A stretch of DNA of 35,847 bases from Vibrio tasmaniensis 1F-187 (GCF_000272405.2 NZ_AJZM02000044.1:1-35847), one strand, 5' to 3'; numbered from the stretch's first letter, positions 1 to 11,619 are shown. The notes: generated by a model not told the origin, from the letters alone. Numbers and translations: made by a program.

Positions 1-24
1 GCATCTAGCATCTAGCATCTAGCA
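1..24. repeat. Heptamer tandem repeat (CTAGCAT)n, array 1
   Basis: The window opens inside a tandem array of the 7-base unit CTAGCAT: a partial GCAT, two full copies and a third lacking its last base, followed by AGCATAAAAAA. The array probably extends beyond the left edge. It lies downstream of clpA, just past the clpA terminator. The same unit recurs four times at 13197-13224. Confidence 0.85.
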
Positions 25-28
25 AGCA

Positions 29-57
29 TAAAAAAACGCACAACCGAAGTCATGCGT
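29..57 (-). terminator. Intrinsic terminator of clpS-clpA
   Basis: Read on the minus strand, ACGCATGAC and GTTGTGCGT pair (9 bp, two G-T pairs) around a TTCG tetraloop, followed by a run of seven T. It lies about 60 bases after the clpA stop codon. Confidence 0.8.
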
Positions 58-119
58 TTAATATCGTAATTAACTGTACCCAGTGCTCTTTATAAGCCGT
101 TAGTGTTTAAGAAGTATGC

Positions 120-2393
120 CTAATGCATAACCTCTTCTTTCGCACCAACATAGATGAAATCCAGTTCGTCTTTTTTCAGAGATACTTTAACCGTACCGCC
201 GTCAACCAAACTTCCGAACAGCAACTCATTAGCAAGAGGCTTTTTAAGCTTCTCTTGAATCACACGTCCCATCGGACGAGCGCCCATGGTCTTGTCATAG
301 CCTCTTTCAGCTAACCAATGACGAGCATCCTCAGAAACCTCTAAAGATACACCACGAGCGTCCAGTTGGACCTGAAGCTCAACAATAAACTTATCAACAA
401 CTTGACTGATCACACTTGGATCAAGGCTGTTGAACCAGATGATATTATCAAGACGGTTACGGAACTCAGGAGTAAATACCTTCTTGATTTCACTCATTGC
501 GTCTGGCGCATGATCTTGTTGGATCAAACCGATCGATTTCTTCTCGGTTTCTGCAACACCAGCGTTGGTCGTCATCACTAGGATCACATTTCGGAAATCT
601 GCTTTGCGACCGTTGTTGTCGGTTAGCGTACCGTTGTCCATCACCTGTAATAACAAGTTAAAGATATCTGGGTGTGCCTTCTCGATCTCATCAAGTAGCA
701 CAACAGAGTGTGGGTTCTTGATAACAGCATCGGTTAGCAGACCACCTTGATCATAACCAACATAACCAGGAGGCGCACCGATCAAGCGGCTTACCGAGTG
801 ACGCTCGCCGTACTCAGACATATCAAAGCGCAGAAGCTCAATACCCATTAGTTTAGAAAGCTGAACCGTCACCTCGGTTTTGCCGACACCAGTAGGACCA
901 GCAAATAGGAATGAACCAACAGGTTTATTGTCTGCTCCTAATCCTGCACGAGTCAGCTTGATCGCTTCGCTCAATACATCGATCGCTGGGTCTTGTCCGA
1001 ATACCAACATTTTCATGCGGTCATCCAGTTTCTGCAGCGTATCTTTGTCTGAAGACGATACTGACTTCTCAGGAATACGCGCCATTTTCGCAACCATTGA
1101 CTCAATATCAGCCACGCTTACCGTTTTCTTACGACGACTTGCAGGCGCCAAACGACTACGAGCACCCGCTTCATCAATAACGTCAATCGCCTTATCTGGA
1201 AGGTGACGTTCATTAATATACTTAGCAGACAACTCCACAGCGGCACGTAACGCTTTATTGGTGTAACGTACTTCGTGGTGAGCTTCGTATTTTGGCTTCA
1301 AGCCAATCAGAATTTTGGTTGTATCATCTAGCGATGGTTCAACAATATCGATTTTCTGGAAGCGACGAGATAAAGCACGCTCTTTCTCAAAAATACTGCT
1401 GTACTCTTGGTAAGTGGTTGAGCCAATACAGCGTAATTTACCGCTGCTTAATAGCGGTTTAATTAGGTTTGCCGCATCCACCTGACCACCCGATGCTGCA
1501 CCCGCACCAATAATGGTATGGATCTCATCGATGAACAGGATAGCGTCTTCTTCTTTCTCGAGTTGCTTCAGAATCGCTTTAAAGCGCTTCTCAAAGTCAC
1601 CACGATATTTCGTTCCCGCAAGCAATGAACCAATATCCAAAGAGTAAATCACGCTGCTCTGAATGATTTCAGGGACTTGGCCTTCAACGATGCGCCATGC
1701 AAGACCTTCAGCGATAGCAGTTTTACCCACACCCGCCTCTCCCACTAATAGAGGGTTGTTCTTACGACGACGACACAGAACTTGAACGGTACGTTCTAGC
1801 TCTTTGTCACGACCGATTAGTGGGTCAATGTTACCTTGCTTCGCTACTTCGTTAAGGTTGGTCGCAAAATTTTCTAGACGATCTTCTGAGTTAGCTTCTT
1901 CGGCATTCTCTGCACCACCAAATGAATCAGGAGATGAACCGCTATCGCCTTCATTGCTGCCTTTGGTAATACCGTGTGAAATAAAATTCACTATGTCTAA
2001 GCGGCTGATGTCGTTTTTCTTAAGAAGATATGCCGCGTGAGATTCTTGCTCACTAAAAATAGCCACAAGTACATTTGCACCTGTTACTTCGCTGCGACCT
2101 GAAGATTGAACGTGAAAAACAGCGCGCTGAAGTACTCGTTGAAAGCTCAGCGTGGGCTGGGTTTCACGAGTCTCGTCGCTTTCAGGGATGAGTGGGGTCG
2201 TTTGGTCGATAAAAATATCGAGCTCATTGCGAAGAGCATCGAGATCAGCCTGACAAGCTTGGAGCGCTTCCTTGGCCGCATCATTTTCTAATAATGCTAG
2301 TAGGAGGTGTTCGACAGTCATGAATTCATGTCGCTTGTCTCGCGCACGAGAAAATGCGCCATTTAAACTCGTCTCTAATTCTTTATTTAGCAT
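120..2393 (-). CDS. clpA: ATP-dependent Clp protease ATP-binding subunit ClpA
   Basis: ClpA is the cytoplasmic AAA+ unfoldase that feeds SsrA-tagged and N-degron substrates to the ClpP peptidase. The 757-residue protein matches the family length of about 758. Visible parts are an N-terminal Clp repeat domain (about 1-140), an acidic linker (about 142-172), a first AAA+ module with Walker A GEAGVGKT (218-225) and Walker B LFIDEIH, and a second module with Walker A GPTGVGKT near residue 500. The IGL tripeptide in [10 protein letters not shown] is the ClpP-docking loop. The start is fixed by a strong Shine-Dalgarno, TTAGGAGGT, a few bases before the ATG. It follows its adaptor clpS by 39 bases in the same transcription unit, as in E. 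coli. I see nothing abnormal. Confidence 0.98.
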   Translation of the reverse strand: MLNKELETSLNGAFSRARDKRHEFMTVEHLLLALLENDAAKEALQACQADLDALRNELDIFIDQTTPLIPESDETRETQPTLSFQRVLQRAVFHVQSSGRSEVTGANVLVAIFSEQESHAAYLLKKNDISRLDIVNFISHGITKGSNEGDSGSSPDSFGGAENAEEANSEDRLENFATNLNEVAKQGNIDPLIGRDKELERTVQVLCRRRKNNPLLVGEAGVGKTAIAEGLAWRIVEGQVPEIIQSSVIYSLDIGSLLAGTKYRGDFEKRFKAILKQLEKEEDAILFIDEIHTIIGAGAASGGQVDAANLIKPLLSSGKLRCIGSTTYQEYSSIFEKERALSRRFQKIDIVEPSLDDTTKILIGLKPKYEAHHEVRYTNKALRAAVELSAKYINERHLPDKAIDVIDEAGARSRLAPASRRKKTVSVADIESMVAKMARIPEKSVSSSDKDTLQKLDDRMKMLVFGQDPAIDVLSEAIKLTRAGLGADNKPVGSFLFAGPTGVGKTEVTVQLSKLMGIELLRFDMSEYGERHSVSRLIGAPPGYVGYDQGGLLTDAVIKNPHSVVLLDEIEKAHPDIFNLLLQVMDNGTLTDNNGRKADFRNVILVMTTNAGVAETEKKSIGLIQQDHAPDAMSEIKKVFTPEFRNRLDNIIWFNSLDPSVISQVVDKFIVELQVQLDARGVSLEVSEDARHWLAERGYDKTMGARPMGRVIQEKLKKPLANELLFGSLVDGGTVKVSLKKDELDFIYVGAKEEVMH

Positions 2394-2432
2394 AAGTACC
2401 TCCTAAGGGAACAACAGTGTTGTTCGAGCAAT

Positions 2433-2753
2433 TTACACTTGCTCCATTGTACATAGTAGCGGATGCTCATTTTCCTTTGAGTACATCGTTACCTGCGCTA
2501 CCTTTGTTTCCGCTATTTCAGCACTGTATGTGCCGCAAATAGCTTTACCTTCATAATGAACCTTGAGCATCACTTCCGTTGCTTTTTCGATATCTAGTGA
2601 GAAAAATCGCTCTAGGATCTCGATTACAAAGTCCATGGGCGTGTAGTCATCGTTATGTAATACAACGTTATACATTGCCGGTGGCTTTACTTTCGTTCTC
2701 TCTTTCTCCAGTAAATCTGAGCCTGGAGATGCCCATTCAAAGTTTCTGCTCAT
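2433..2753 (-). CDS. clpS: ATP-dependent Clp protease adaptor ClpS
   Basis: ClpS binds the ClpA N-domain and delivers N-end-rule substrates, meaning proteins with Leu, Phe, Tyr or Trp at the N-terminus, to ClpAP. At 106 residues it equals the E. coli protein in length. The core shows the family motif [10 protein letters not shown], whose Asn, Asp and Met line the N-degron pocket, and the conserved segment [11 protein letters not shown]. The variable N-terminal tail, about 25 residues, is the part known to enter the ClpA pore. It is first in the unit with clpA and divergent from cspD, an arrangement also seen in E. coli. An inverted repeat lies just upstream (2786-2823). Confidence 0.97.
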   Translation of the reverse strand: MSRNFEWASPGSDLLEKERTKVKPPAMYNVVLHNDDYTPMDFVIEILERFFSLDIEKATEVMLKVHYEGKAICGTYSAEIAETKVAQVTMYSKENEHPLLCTMEQV

Positions 2754-2785
2754 ATTAGCTTTGCTAAGGGTTATTTTTCGGAAGT

Positions 2786-2823
2786 CGTGAATGTTTAGTT
2801 AACTCAAATTTACCACATTCACG
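2786..2823 (-). promoter_or_regulatory. Inverted repeat upstream of clpS
   Basis: CGTGAATGT (2786-2794) and ACATTCACG (2815-2823) are perfect 9-base inverted copies separated by 20 bases, starting 33 bases before the clpS start codon. They could form a leader hairpin in the clpS mRNA or a bipartite operator. The role is unknown. Confidence 0.5.
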
Positions 2824-3082
2824 CATTACGGTGTACTAAGAAACTGCACCAAGAAACAGTACCAAAAAATATTCCTCTATACTGAGCCTAATCCACCATT
2901 TCCATCGCTGCAAATAAAAGATCTCGATTAACAGGATTAACATATGTGATTGATTAAAAAGACACCACAACTATTGATGGTGACGATAAGATCGTCGTTA
3001 AGTTACTATTTAGTTAATAGTATGCAGCCAATCTCGAATGTGATTTGTTATTAAAATTGATCATTTTTATACCAATTTGCTA

Positions 3083-3110
3083 TTGACTGTACTCAATCAT
3101 TAGCTACATT
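3083..3110 (+). promoter_or_regulatory. Candidate sigma-70 promoter for cspD
   Basis: TTGACT (3083-3088), 16 bases, then TACATT (3105-3110) resemble -35 and -10 boxes. Use of this promoter would give a leader of roughly 225 bases before the cspD start. This was matched by eye only. Confidence 0.4.
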
Positions 3111-3241
3111 GGAGCTAAAAGGTTTTTCTGATACAACTTCGTAACACGATTCTAAACCTAGTAATAAGCGTTAAAAATTTATAATAAGGAATAATTACGC
3201 AGGGTAGCGTTAATTTCCGTAAGCAATGTATGAGATTCAAG

Positions 3242-3269
3242 CTATCAGCTGAAATTGTTTAGTTGATAG
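3242..3269 (+). other. Leader hairpin of cspD mRNA
   Basis: CTATCAGCT (3242-3250) pairs with AGTTGATAG (3261-3269), a 9-bp stem with one G-T pair and a 10-base loop. It sits about 75 bases before the cspD start and would lie within a long leader transcript. Confidence 0.45.
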
Positions 3270-3342
3270 GAATAATATCAATCGAACTTACATTGATTTG
3301 ATATAACAACGTTAGTAACAAAATGCATGAGGGATGTATAGC

Positions 3343-3564
3343 ATGGCTACAGGTACAGTAAAATGGTTTAACAATGCCAAAGGGTTTGGCTTTATTTGTC
3401 CAGAAGGTGAAGATGGCGATATTTTCGCGCACTACTCCACAATACAAATGGAAGGTTATCGAACCTTAAAGGCAGGTCAACAGGTCGATTATGAAGTAGA
3501 AAGTGGACCTAAAGGCTCCCATGCTAGCTCCGTTGTTCCTGTAGAAGGCAGCGCCGTAAAATAG
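3343..3564 (+). CDS. cspD: Cold-shock-like protein CspD
   Basis: This is a 73-residue single cold-shock domain protein. The RNP1 motif KGFGFI and RNP2-like DIFAHYS are present, and the sequence tracks E. coli CspD closely, including STIQMEGYRTLKAGQ. In E. coli, CspD is not cold induced but appears in stationary phase, binds single-stranded nucleic acid and inhibits replication. An in-frame ATG at 3334 would add three residues, but the GAGGG ribosome site (about 3329-3333) abuts it. The spacing of about nine bases favours the ATG at 3343. It is divergent from clpS, the conserved neighbour arrangement, and ends in its own terminator. Confidence 0.95.
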   Translation: MATGTVKWFNNAKGFGFICPEGEDGDIFAHYSTIQMEGYRTLKAGQQVDYEVESGPKGSHASSVVPVEGSAVK

Positions 3565-3631
3565 GCGATTGCCAAACATGTAGACCTCTATCAGTCTTAT
3601 TAAACGACTGTCAGGTAAGCAGAACATTGAA

Positions 3632-3677
3632 ACCGCTCATTTCATACCTGTAATACAGGCTTAAATGGGCGGTTTTT
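3632..3677 (+). terminator. Intrinsic terminator of cspD
   Basis: ACCGCTCATTT pairs with AAATGGGCGGT (11 bp, one T-G pair) and is followed by a T run. The loop carries a small nested hairpin, CCTG-TAATA-CAGG. Confidence 0.85.
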
Positions 3678-3756
3678 CGATCTGAGAGCTAAAAGCTATT
3701 CACAGTACAATTTGTCCAAGAGTTCCCTTTAGCTAGGTCTAGGAAGCATTATGAAT

Positions 3757-3794
3757 AAAAAAAGACGCTTTAACGTTATCGTTAAAGCGTCTTT
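3757..3794 (-). terminator. Intrinsic terminator of the isocitrate dehydrogenase gene
   Basis: A perfect 15-bp stem (3761-3775 with 3780-3794) has a 4-base loop. On the minus strand it is followed by a run of seven T, pointing to termination of the gene ending at 3871. Confidence 0.9.
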
Positions 3795-3870
3795 CGTTTT
3801 GACTTAACTGCCAGACCAAGCAACTCGTTAGTAATTCATGTTCATGACTTACTAACGATGAGTCCAATCA

Positions 3871-6435
<2,565 letters not shown>

Positions 6436-7164
6436 ATGTCTACTCGCTCACGCAGCGCATCTCGTTCAGACAAACCGGCTCGTTCTGGTACCACATTAAA
6501 ACAAAGCGGTAATAGACAGAATCAACACAGTGGCAAAAATGACACTGGCAGTTCACACAAAAAACCGCACTCCAGCAAACACCGATATAAAGGCAAAACT
6601 ACCAACGCAAAGCCTAAGGTAGCACCCGAAGATCGCAAAGTGATTCTATTCAACAAACCTTTTGATACTCTCAGCCAGTTCACTGATGGCGAAGGTAGAA
6701 AAACGCTAGCGGATTTTATTCCCGTAAAAGATGTTTATGCTGCTGGTCGCTTAGATCGAGATAGTGAAGGTTTATTGGTCTTGACCAATGATGGCATCTT
6801 TCAAGCTAAGTTGACTCAGCCGAACTCAAAATCGACCAAGACTTACTGGGTACAGGTTGAAGGTGCGCCTTCTGAGAAAGATTTAGATAAATTGAGAAAA
6901 GGTGTTGAGCTAAAAGATGGTATGACATTGCCTGCAGAAGTAGAAGTGATGCAAGAACCTCAGGTTTGGGAAAGAACTCCTCCTGTGCGCTTCAGAGCGG
7001 CGATACCAACAACATGGTTAGCGATTACCATCATCGAAGGACGTAACCGTCAGGTAAGACGAATGACGGCAAACATAGGCTTCCCTACCCTGCGTCTAAT
7101 CCGCTACTCAATGGGCAATATGAACGTGGGTCAGCTTCAGCCAGGTGAATGGAAAGAGATTTAG
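6436..7164 (+). CDS. rluE: 23S rRNA pseudouridine synthase RluE
   Basis: RluE converts U2457 of 23S rRNA to pseudouridine. It belongs to the RsuA/RluB/E/F family, whose catalytic motif is visible as [13 protein letters not shown] with nucleophile Asp107. The motif [10 protein letters not shown] near the C-terminus is typical of the family. At 242 residues it is longer than E. coli RluE (217). The surplus is an N-terminal tail of about 60 residues rich in Ser, Arg, Lys, Gly and His, likely disordered and able to touch RNA. There is no S4 domain, as expected for RluE. It is divergent from the isocitrate dehydrogenase gene, as in E. coli, and shares a bidirectional terminator with the next gene. 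Confidence 0.95.
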   Translation: MSTRSRSASRSDKPARSGTTLKQSGNRQNQHSGKNDTGSSHKKPHSSKHRYKGKTTNAKPKVAPEDRKVILFNKPFDTLSQFTDGEGRKTLADFIPVKDVYAAGRLDRDSEGLLVLTNDGIFQAKLTQPNSKSTKTYWVQVEGAPSEKDLDKLRKGVELKDGMTLPAEVEVMQEPQVWERTPPVRFRAAIPTTWLAITIIEGRNRQVRRMTANIGFPTLRLIRYSMGNMNVGQLQPGEWKEI

Positions 7165-7197
7165 CTCTTACTGATACAGAAAAAGTACTAATATAGC

Positions 7198-7229
7198 AAA
7201 AGCGAGACTCTTATTAGTCTCGCTTTTTT
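7198..7229. terminator. Bidirectional terminator between rluE and the UPF0319 gene
   Basis: AGCGAGACT (7201-7209) pairs with AGTCTCGCT (7216-7224), flanked by A and T runs on both sides. It serves the two convergent genes. Confidence 0.85.
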
Positions 7230-7244
7230 GTAGATGAAGATTGA

Positions 7245-7910
7245 TTACTCTTGGTCAATCATCCATTTACGGAATTCTTTGCGTTCTTGCTTAGAAGCTT
7301 TGATATACCAAGCCTGCAATTGCTCAACATTCTGAGTCTCAGCCAGTTTCACTTGTTTCTGAGCTTTGCCGCTTGTCTGTGCTGTCGTATTGTCTACCAC
7401 AGAAGCTAAAACCACTGCTTCCGCTGGTTTATCAAGTAACACGCCATCTTTAAAATAGACTGCCTTACTTGCATTATGCTCAGCCAGTCGAGACTCTAGA
7501 CCGCCAAACGGTGCAAAACCGGGCTTACGTTCAATGACATCCTGTTGATATTTAATGGCGACATCATCCTGCAAAACGACCCATGATGGATTCACAGCTT
7601 CAAAGATCTTCTCAGCTTCCATATAGCTACGTACTTTTGGAGCCTTAATTTCAACCTCTTCACCAGTAACATCAAAATTCAATACATAAGGTGCCGAAGA
7701 ATAAACACCGCTGTTACCAAATTTTTTATCAAAGCGAACTAAAACCTGGTTAAAACCCTCATTAATTTGGTTTTCACTGATTTTATTTTGAGCAGCTTGA
7801 CCATTAATGTACAGAATTGATACGCCTTTCTGAGGCGTTAGAGTTGCCGCACTTACACTGCCAATAACGCTTGTAAGTAAGCCCAAAGCTAACAATACTT
7901 TCTTCATCAT
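7245..7910 (-). CDS. Secreted protein of the UPF0319/DUF2057 (YccT) family
   Basis: This is a 221-residue exported protein with a clear signal peptide, predicted cleavage after SVSA (residue about 22). The mature part looks like the DUF2057/YccT family: an early beta-rich half containing SILYINGQAA and NQVLVRFDKKFG, and a C-terminal charged helix ending in RKEFRKWMIDQE. In enteric bacteria YccT has been linked to curli and matrix control, but the family function is poorly defined, and I claim only a periplasmic location. It is convergent with rluE. The gene is monocistronic, with terminators on both sides. Confidence 0.8.
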   Translation of the reverse strand: MMKKVLLALGLLTSVIGSVSAATLTPQKGVSILYINGQAAQNKISENQINEGFNQVLVRFDKKFGNSGVYSSAPYVLNFDVTGEEVEIKAPKVRSYMEAEKIFEAVNPSWVVLQDDVAIKYQQDVIERKPGFAPFGGLESRLAEHNASKAVYFKDGVLLDKPAEAVVLASVVDNTTAQTSGKAQKQVKLAETQNVEQLQAWYIKASKQERKEFRKWMIDQE

Positions 7911-7950
7911 GTTTCTCTTTAAAATCTAATAAAGTGTTCTTTATCCTAAC

Positions 7951-7979
7951 AAAAAAGCCACCCTAAGGTGGCTTTTTTT
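7951..7979 (-). terminator. Terminator of the porin gene
   Basis: AAAAAAGCCACC and GGTGGCTTTTTT form a perfect 12-bp hairpin with loop CTAA. It lies directly after the minus-strand porin gene and is symmetrical enough to act in both directions. Confidence 0.9.
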
Positions 7980-8001
7980 CTAAAACTCGATTACGAGGTC
8001 A

Positions 8002-8985
8002 TTAGAATGATGCTTCAACACCAATTGCTAGACCGTTATCAGCTTTGTATGTTGCTTTATCATCTGAATCGATACCACCAACTTCCGCGTACACTTTAGT
8101 GTTTGGCGCGATTGCGTAAGTTGAGTTAACGAACCAACGATCTTCGTCTTTAAGATCTACATCGTGGTCACCGATTGAGTAACCAGTGTTGAAGCCCCAA
8201 AGACCCATAGTGTAACCAGCAGCAAATGCGATTACTGAGTTGTCATCGTTCGCAGCGTCAGAGTTTACACCGTAGTATGCTGTAGATAGGTAAATATTCT
8301 CGATACCAGAGAATACTAGCTCAGCACCGTAACCTTGGTGATCGCCTTTTGCTTTGCTAGTATCGTAATCAGCAACGAATGCAGAAACGTCGAAGTCAGC
8401 AAAACGGTAACCCATACGAGCATCGAAGTACTCAGCGTTTGAACCTTCAGTCTCTGCTGGCGTACGACCTTTTGCGATATCAGCGTTTAGTTTGTCTTGT
8501 ACGTAACCTAATGTCGCGTATAGAGCGCCATTGTCGTAGTCGTAACGAACAGCTTCGTCAGCACACTCGTTAGTAGTGTTGTCTAGAAGTGTAGAAACGC
8601 CGTAAGCTTCATCTTTGCCGATACCTAGATCATCAACAGCAGTACATAGGCGACCAAACTTAATTGAACCTAGAGTGTTGTGGTATGCAGCTACGTATGT
8701 ATCACCATTTTTAGTCGCTGTAGCGTTTGCGTCTGAAGAACCGTTAAATTCCCAGTAAGCGCCAACTTTCCACTCTTCGTTTACCATGTACTTGATATCA
8801 AAACCGAAGTCAGCATCTTCGATTTTTTGTTCCATTGAAGAACCTTTTTTGTACTCGTTGCTGTATACAACTTCGATGTCGCCTTTAAGGTCAACAGAAA
8901 CGCCGTCTTGGTTGTAAATTTCGATTGCTGCGTTTGCAGAACCAGCTGCTGTCATAACTGCTAGAGCTAATAGAGTCTTTTTCAT
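8002..8985 (-). CDS. Outer-membrane porin (Gram-negative general porin family)
   Basis: This is a 327-residue porin precursor. The signal peptide ends at ANA (residue 19). The mature protein alternates polar and aromatic residues as in a 16-strand beta barrel and ends in Phe, the outer-membrane assembly signal (IGVEASF). GRLCTAVDDLGIGKDEAYG resembles the constriction-loop region of Vibrio and Photobacterium OmpU/OmpL-like porins. Cys114 and Cys141 flank this loop and could form a disulphide. Such trimers pass small hydrophilic solutes. The ATG is preceded by a GTGGA ribosome site. A 513-base AT-rich leader and promoter region lies upstream. I do not give a specific name because several porins of this family occur in vibrios. 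Confidence 0.9.
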   Translation of the reverse strand: MKKTLLALAVMTAAGSANAAIEIYNQDGVSVDLKGDIEVVYSNEYKKGSSMEQKIEDADFGFDIKYMVNEEWKVGAYWEFNGSSDANATATKNGDTYVAAYHNTLGSIKFGRLCTAVDDLGIGKDEAYGVSTLLDNTTNECADEAVRYDYDNGALYATLGYVQDKLNADIAKGRTPAETEGSNAEYFDARMGYRFADFDVSAFVADYDTSKAKGDHQGYGAELVFSGIENIYLSTAYYGVNSDAANDDNSVIAFAAGYTMGLWGFNTGYSIGDHDVDLKDEDRWFVNSTYAIAPNTKVYAEVGGIDSDDKATYKADNGLAIGVEASF

Positions 8986-9498
8986 AATAAATCCACTGCC
9001 TTTTCTAAGAATGGGAGATCCTTGCCCGGTTCCCTTTTATTTTTTATGACTGGTCATTACTACTCTTTGGTAGTTAATCACCGCCACTAAATTTCGTGGT
9101 CTAGATTGCAAAAGATTATCCTGCGTGTCAAATAAACTAAAAACAAACCTAAAAAAAACAAAAATACATAAAAATCATAGGTTTACATTTTTTTTCATCA
9201 TTTTACGAGCAACTTACCCTTAAATTTAAAGGGAAATATAATAGCCCAAATAAAGAACAACTCAGTATAATAGCCCACTAATTTAGGTTTAAATCGTGAT
9301 TCACAGAATTTAACGCCTGCATCGTGCGATTTTTTAATATATATATTTCGTAACATAAATAAAATCGTTAAGTTCCTGAAGGTTCAGTTTTTTTTTGTGA
9401 ACGAGATCTACCTTTGATTCAAAAGCAAGCTATTTTGCGGTAAATGTACCGACTAGTGATATGTGCTACTATCCTCGCTCCGTTACGTAGGTCACAGT
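8986..9498. other. AT-rich divergent intergenic region between porin and dinG
   Basis: This 513-base region is very AT rich. A-tracts at about 9137-9200 lie between AAACCTA (9145-9151) and TAGGTTT (9178-9184), a 7-base inverted pair. A GTTCA-G-T9-G-TGAAC symmetry lies at about 9382-9402. Such DNA could bend or bind H-NS-like proteins near a strongly expressed porin promoter. I see no LexA box for dinG and no gene. Confidence 0.6.
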
Positions 9499-11574
9499 AT
9501 GCTAACTACTAAAATTCAAAATTCTATACGCACCAGTTATCAAAACCTCCAAGATCAGTTGGATAACTTTGTACCTCGACGTGCTCAAAATTACCTTGTT
9601 GCAGAAATAGCGAAGACACTTTGTGGTCAATACCACAAAAGTAATCGCATGATTGTTGCTGAAGCAGGTACCGGGATCGGGAAGTCACTGGCTTATTTAA
9701 TGGCAACAATTCCTGTCGCCGTGCTCAACAATCGTAAAATCGTCATTTCAACAGCGACCGTTGCGCTACAAGAACAACTCGTCAATAAAGATCTCCCTCT
9801 ATATAGACGACTTACTGATAGAGAGTTTTCTTTCATCTTAGCGAAAGGAAGGCAGCGTTATTGTTGTACAGAGAAGTTGGCCGCTGCGTGTGGGGTTGAT
9901 GGTGGTCAAATGGCCATGTTCGAGTCCAAACCAAAAAAGAAAGACATCGAGCAACTGCAAACCATGTACCGCAGCCTCACCCAAGGTAAATGGGATGGTG
10001 ACCGTGATTCGTGGCCAAAACCTATCGACAACATGATTTGGCAGATGATTGTCAGTGATAAGCACAGCTGTAACAACAGTATGCCTACGCACCGAGACTG
10101 CCCTTTCCAAAAAGCGCGTTCAGAGCTAGATAAAGCAGACGTGATTATCGCCAATCACAGTTTAGTGATGGCTGATGCGGACCTAGGCGGCGGTGTGATA
10201 CTGCCAGAACCAGAAAATAGCATCTATATATTTGATGAAGCTCACCACTTGCCACACGTAGCGAGAGATCACTCCTCTGCTGCCGCAAGCTTAAAAGGTG
10301 CGGCCTCTTGGTTAGAGCGTTTGAATCAATCGATCACTAAGCTTTCGGGGCTAGCAGACGAGAAACGTGTTCATAGATTTAGAAATGAGTTGCAAGACTC
10401 AGTACAACAACTGATCCCGACTCTGACTAAAATGAGCAAACAGTTTGACGCTAGCCACTTCGAAGATGGCTTGTATCGCTTCGAGCATGGTGACTTACCT
10501 GAATGGTTAGAAAGCGAATCGAAAGATCTCAAACAATTAACGCAAAAGGCGAGCCAAGCCGTAGCAAAAATTGCAGACTTGATTGCAGAACGAGTTAAAG
10601 ACGGAGAGCTTTCAGCAAAGCTTGCAGAGCCTGCGCTTGCAGAAATTGGCTTTTATATACAAAGAACAGAAAACCTTGCTCAAGTATGGCGATTAATGGC
10701 TGAACCTAAGAGAGAAAAAGGGGCGCCTTTGGCTCGCTGGCTTGAATTAAGCAAAGAAAGCGAGGGAGACTTTGTTGTTAATGTCTCACCATTAGAAGTC
10801 GGTTGGCAACTGGACCAACAGATTTGGAGTCGTTGTGTTGGTGCAGTGTTAGTATCTGCGACCATGAGAGCACTCAACTCTTTCAGCTTTTTTTGTCATC
10901 AATCAGGTATCAGTCAAAAAGCAGAAGATGGCGTACAATTTCTTGCTTTGGCATCGCCGTTTGATTATCAGAACCAAGCTGAATTAGTGGTACCTGCAAT
11001 GAAGTACGAACCACAAGCACCTCAGTTTACCGAATATCTTATTGAAATTTTGCCTAAGGTAATAGAAGACAACAAAGCCAATCTCATTCTATTCTCTTCT
11101 TATTGGCAAATGAACCAAGTGGCCGAGGCTTTGGCAACAGATTTCGTTAAAAAGTCGTGGGCGTTACAGGTTCAGGGGGATACCTCACGAACTGAAATCC
11201 TAAAAAAACATAAAAAGCTCATAGACCAAGGTAAAACAAGCGTTCTTTTTGGAACGGGTAGCTTTTCTGAAGGTCTTGATCTGCCTGGCGAGCTGCTTGA
11301 AAACCTTGTTATTACCAAGATTCCTTTTGGTGTTCCTACCTCACCTGTAGAGCGGGCACATTCAGAATATATTGAATCTCGTGGCGGTAATCCTTTTATG
11401 CAGATTACTGTTCCAGAAGCGAGTAAAAAGCTTATTCAATCTGTGGGTAGATTGCTGCGTAAAGAACGAGATTCTGGTAAAGTCACGATCCTTGATAGAC
11501 GCATAGTCACGAAGCGATACGGAAAGTCCCTACTCGATTCGCTACCGCCTTTTAAAAGAACAATAAAATACTAA
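9499..11574 (+). CDS. dinG: ATP-dependent DNA helicase DinG
   Basis: DinG is an XPD-like superfamily 2 helicase with a 4Fe-4S cluster that unwinds D-loops, R-loops and forked DNA 5' to 3'. From the ATG at 9499 the product has 691 residues. That start is chosen over the one at 9463 because MLTTKIQNSI aligns with the E. coli N-terminus. Walker A is EAGTGIGKS (55-63), and the DEAH box appears as IFDEAHH. Motif VI is seen in QSVGRLLRKERD. Cysteines in the Fe-S region are 122, 123, 131, 191 and 201. Compared with E. coli C120/C194/C199/C205, the middle one of the last three is missing. It is first in a plus-strand run with yfcA, priC, rsmS and roxA. Confidence 0.95.
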   Translation: MLTTKIQNSIRTSYQNLQDQLDNFVPRRAQNYLVAEIAKTLCGQYHKSNRMIVAEAGTGIGKSLAYLMATIPVAVLNNRKIVISTATVALQEQLVNKDLPLYRRLTDREFSFILAKGRQRYCCTEKLAAACGVDGGQMAMFESKPKKKDIEQLQTMYRSLTQGKWDGDRDSWPKPIDNMIWQMIVSDKHSCNNSMPTHRDCPFQKARSELDKADVIIANHSLVMADADLGGGVILPEPENSIYIFDEAHHLPHVARDHSSAAASLKGAASWLERLNQSITKLSGLADEKRVHRFRNELQDSVQQLIPTLTKMSKQFDASHFEDGLYRFEHGDLPEWLESESKDLKQLTQKASQAVAKIADLIAERVKDGELSAKLAEPALAEIGFYIQRTENLAQVWRLMAEPKREKGAPLARWLELSKESEGDFVVNVSPLEVGWQLDQQIWSRCVGAVLVSATMRALNSFSFFCHQSGISQKAEDGVQFLALASPFDYQNQAELVVPAMKYEPQAPQFTEYLIEILPKVIEDNKANLILFSSYWQMNQVAEALATDFVKKSWALQVQGDTSRTEILKKHKKLIDQGKTSVLFGTGSFSEGLDLPGELLENLVITKIPFGVPTSPVERAHSEYIESRGGNPFMQITVPEASKKLIQSVGRLLRKERDSGKVTILDRRIVTKRYGKSLLDSLPPFKRTIKY

Positions 11575-11579
11575 TTTTC

Positions 11580-11619
11580 CTACCTTCGTGGTAGTTATGG
11601 GCCTGCCATCGCTAGGCCC
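11580..11619 (+). terminator. Tandem hairpins after dinG, weak terminator candidate
   Basis: CTACC-TTCGT-GGTAG (11580-11594) is followed by GGGCCT (11599-11604) paired with AGGCCC (11614-11619). There is no good T run, so full termination is doubtful. It may only attenuate read-through into yfcA. Confidence 0.35.

Larger units (their letters stand above)
2754..3342. other. Intergenic region between clpS and cspD
   Basis: This 589-base AT-rich divergent region holds no convincing gene. It contains a 9-bp inverted repeat near clpS (2786-2823), small palindromes (GACGAT/ATCGTC at 2982-2996 and ACTATT/AATAGT at 3005-3021), a candidate cspD promoter (3083-3110) and a leader hairpin (3242-3269). 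The small palindromes could be operator sites, but I do not recognise their regulators. Confidence 0.6.
3565..3870. other. Intergenic region between cspD and the isocitrate dehydrogenase gene
   Basis: This 306-base stretch between convergent genes holds two strong terminators (3632-3677 for cspD and 3757-3794 for the minus-strand gene). I see no gene or other signal in it. Confidence 0.7.

Noticed and set aside
3259..3447. Minus-strand open frame overlapping cspD
   Set aside because: It is the complement of a conserved gene and has no family features.
9400..9498. LexA (SOS) box for dinG
   Set aside because: I looked for CTGT-N8-ACAG and found none near the start; E. coli dinG is SOS-induced, but this cannot be claimed here.
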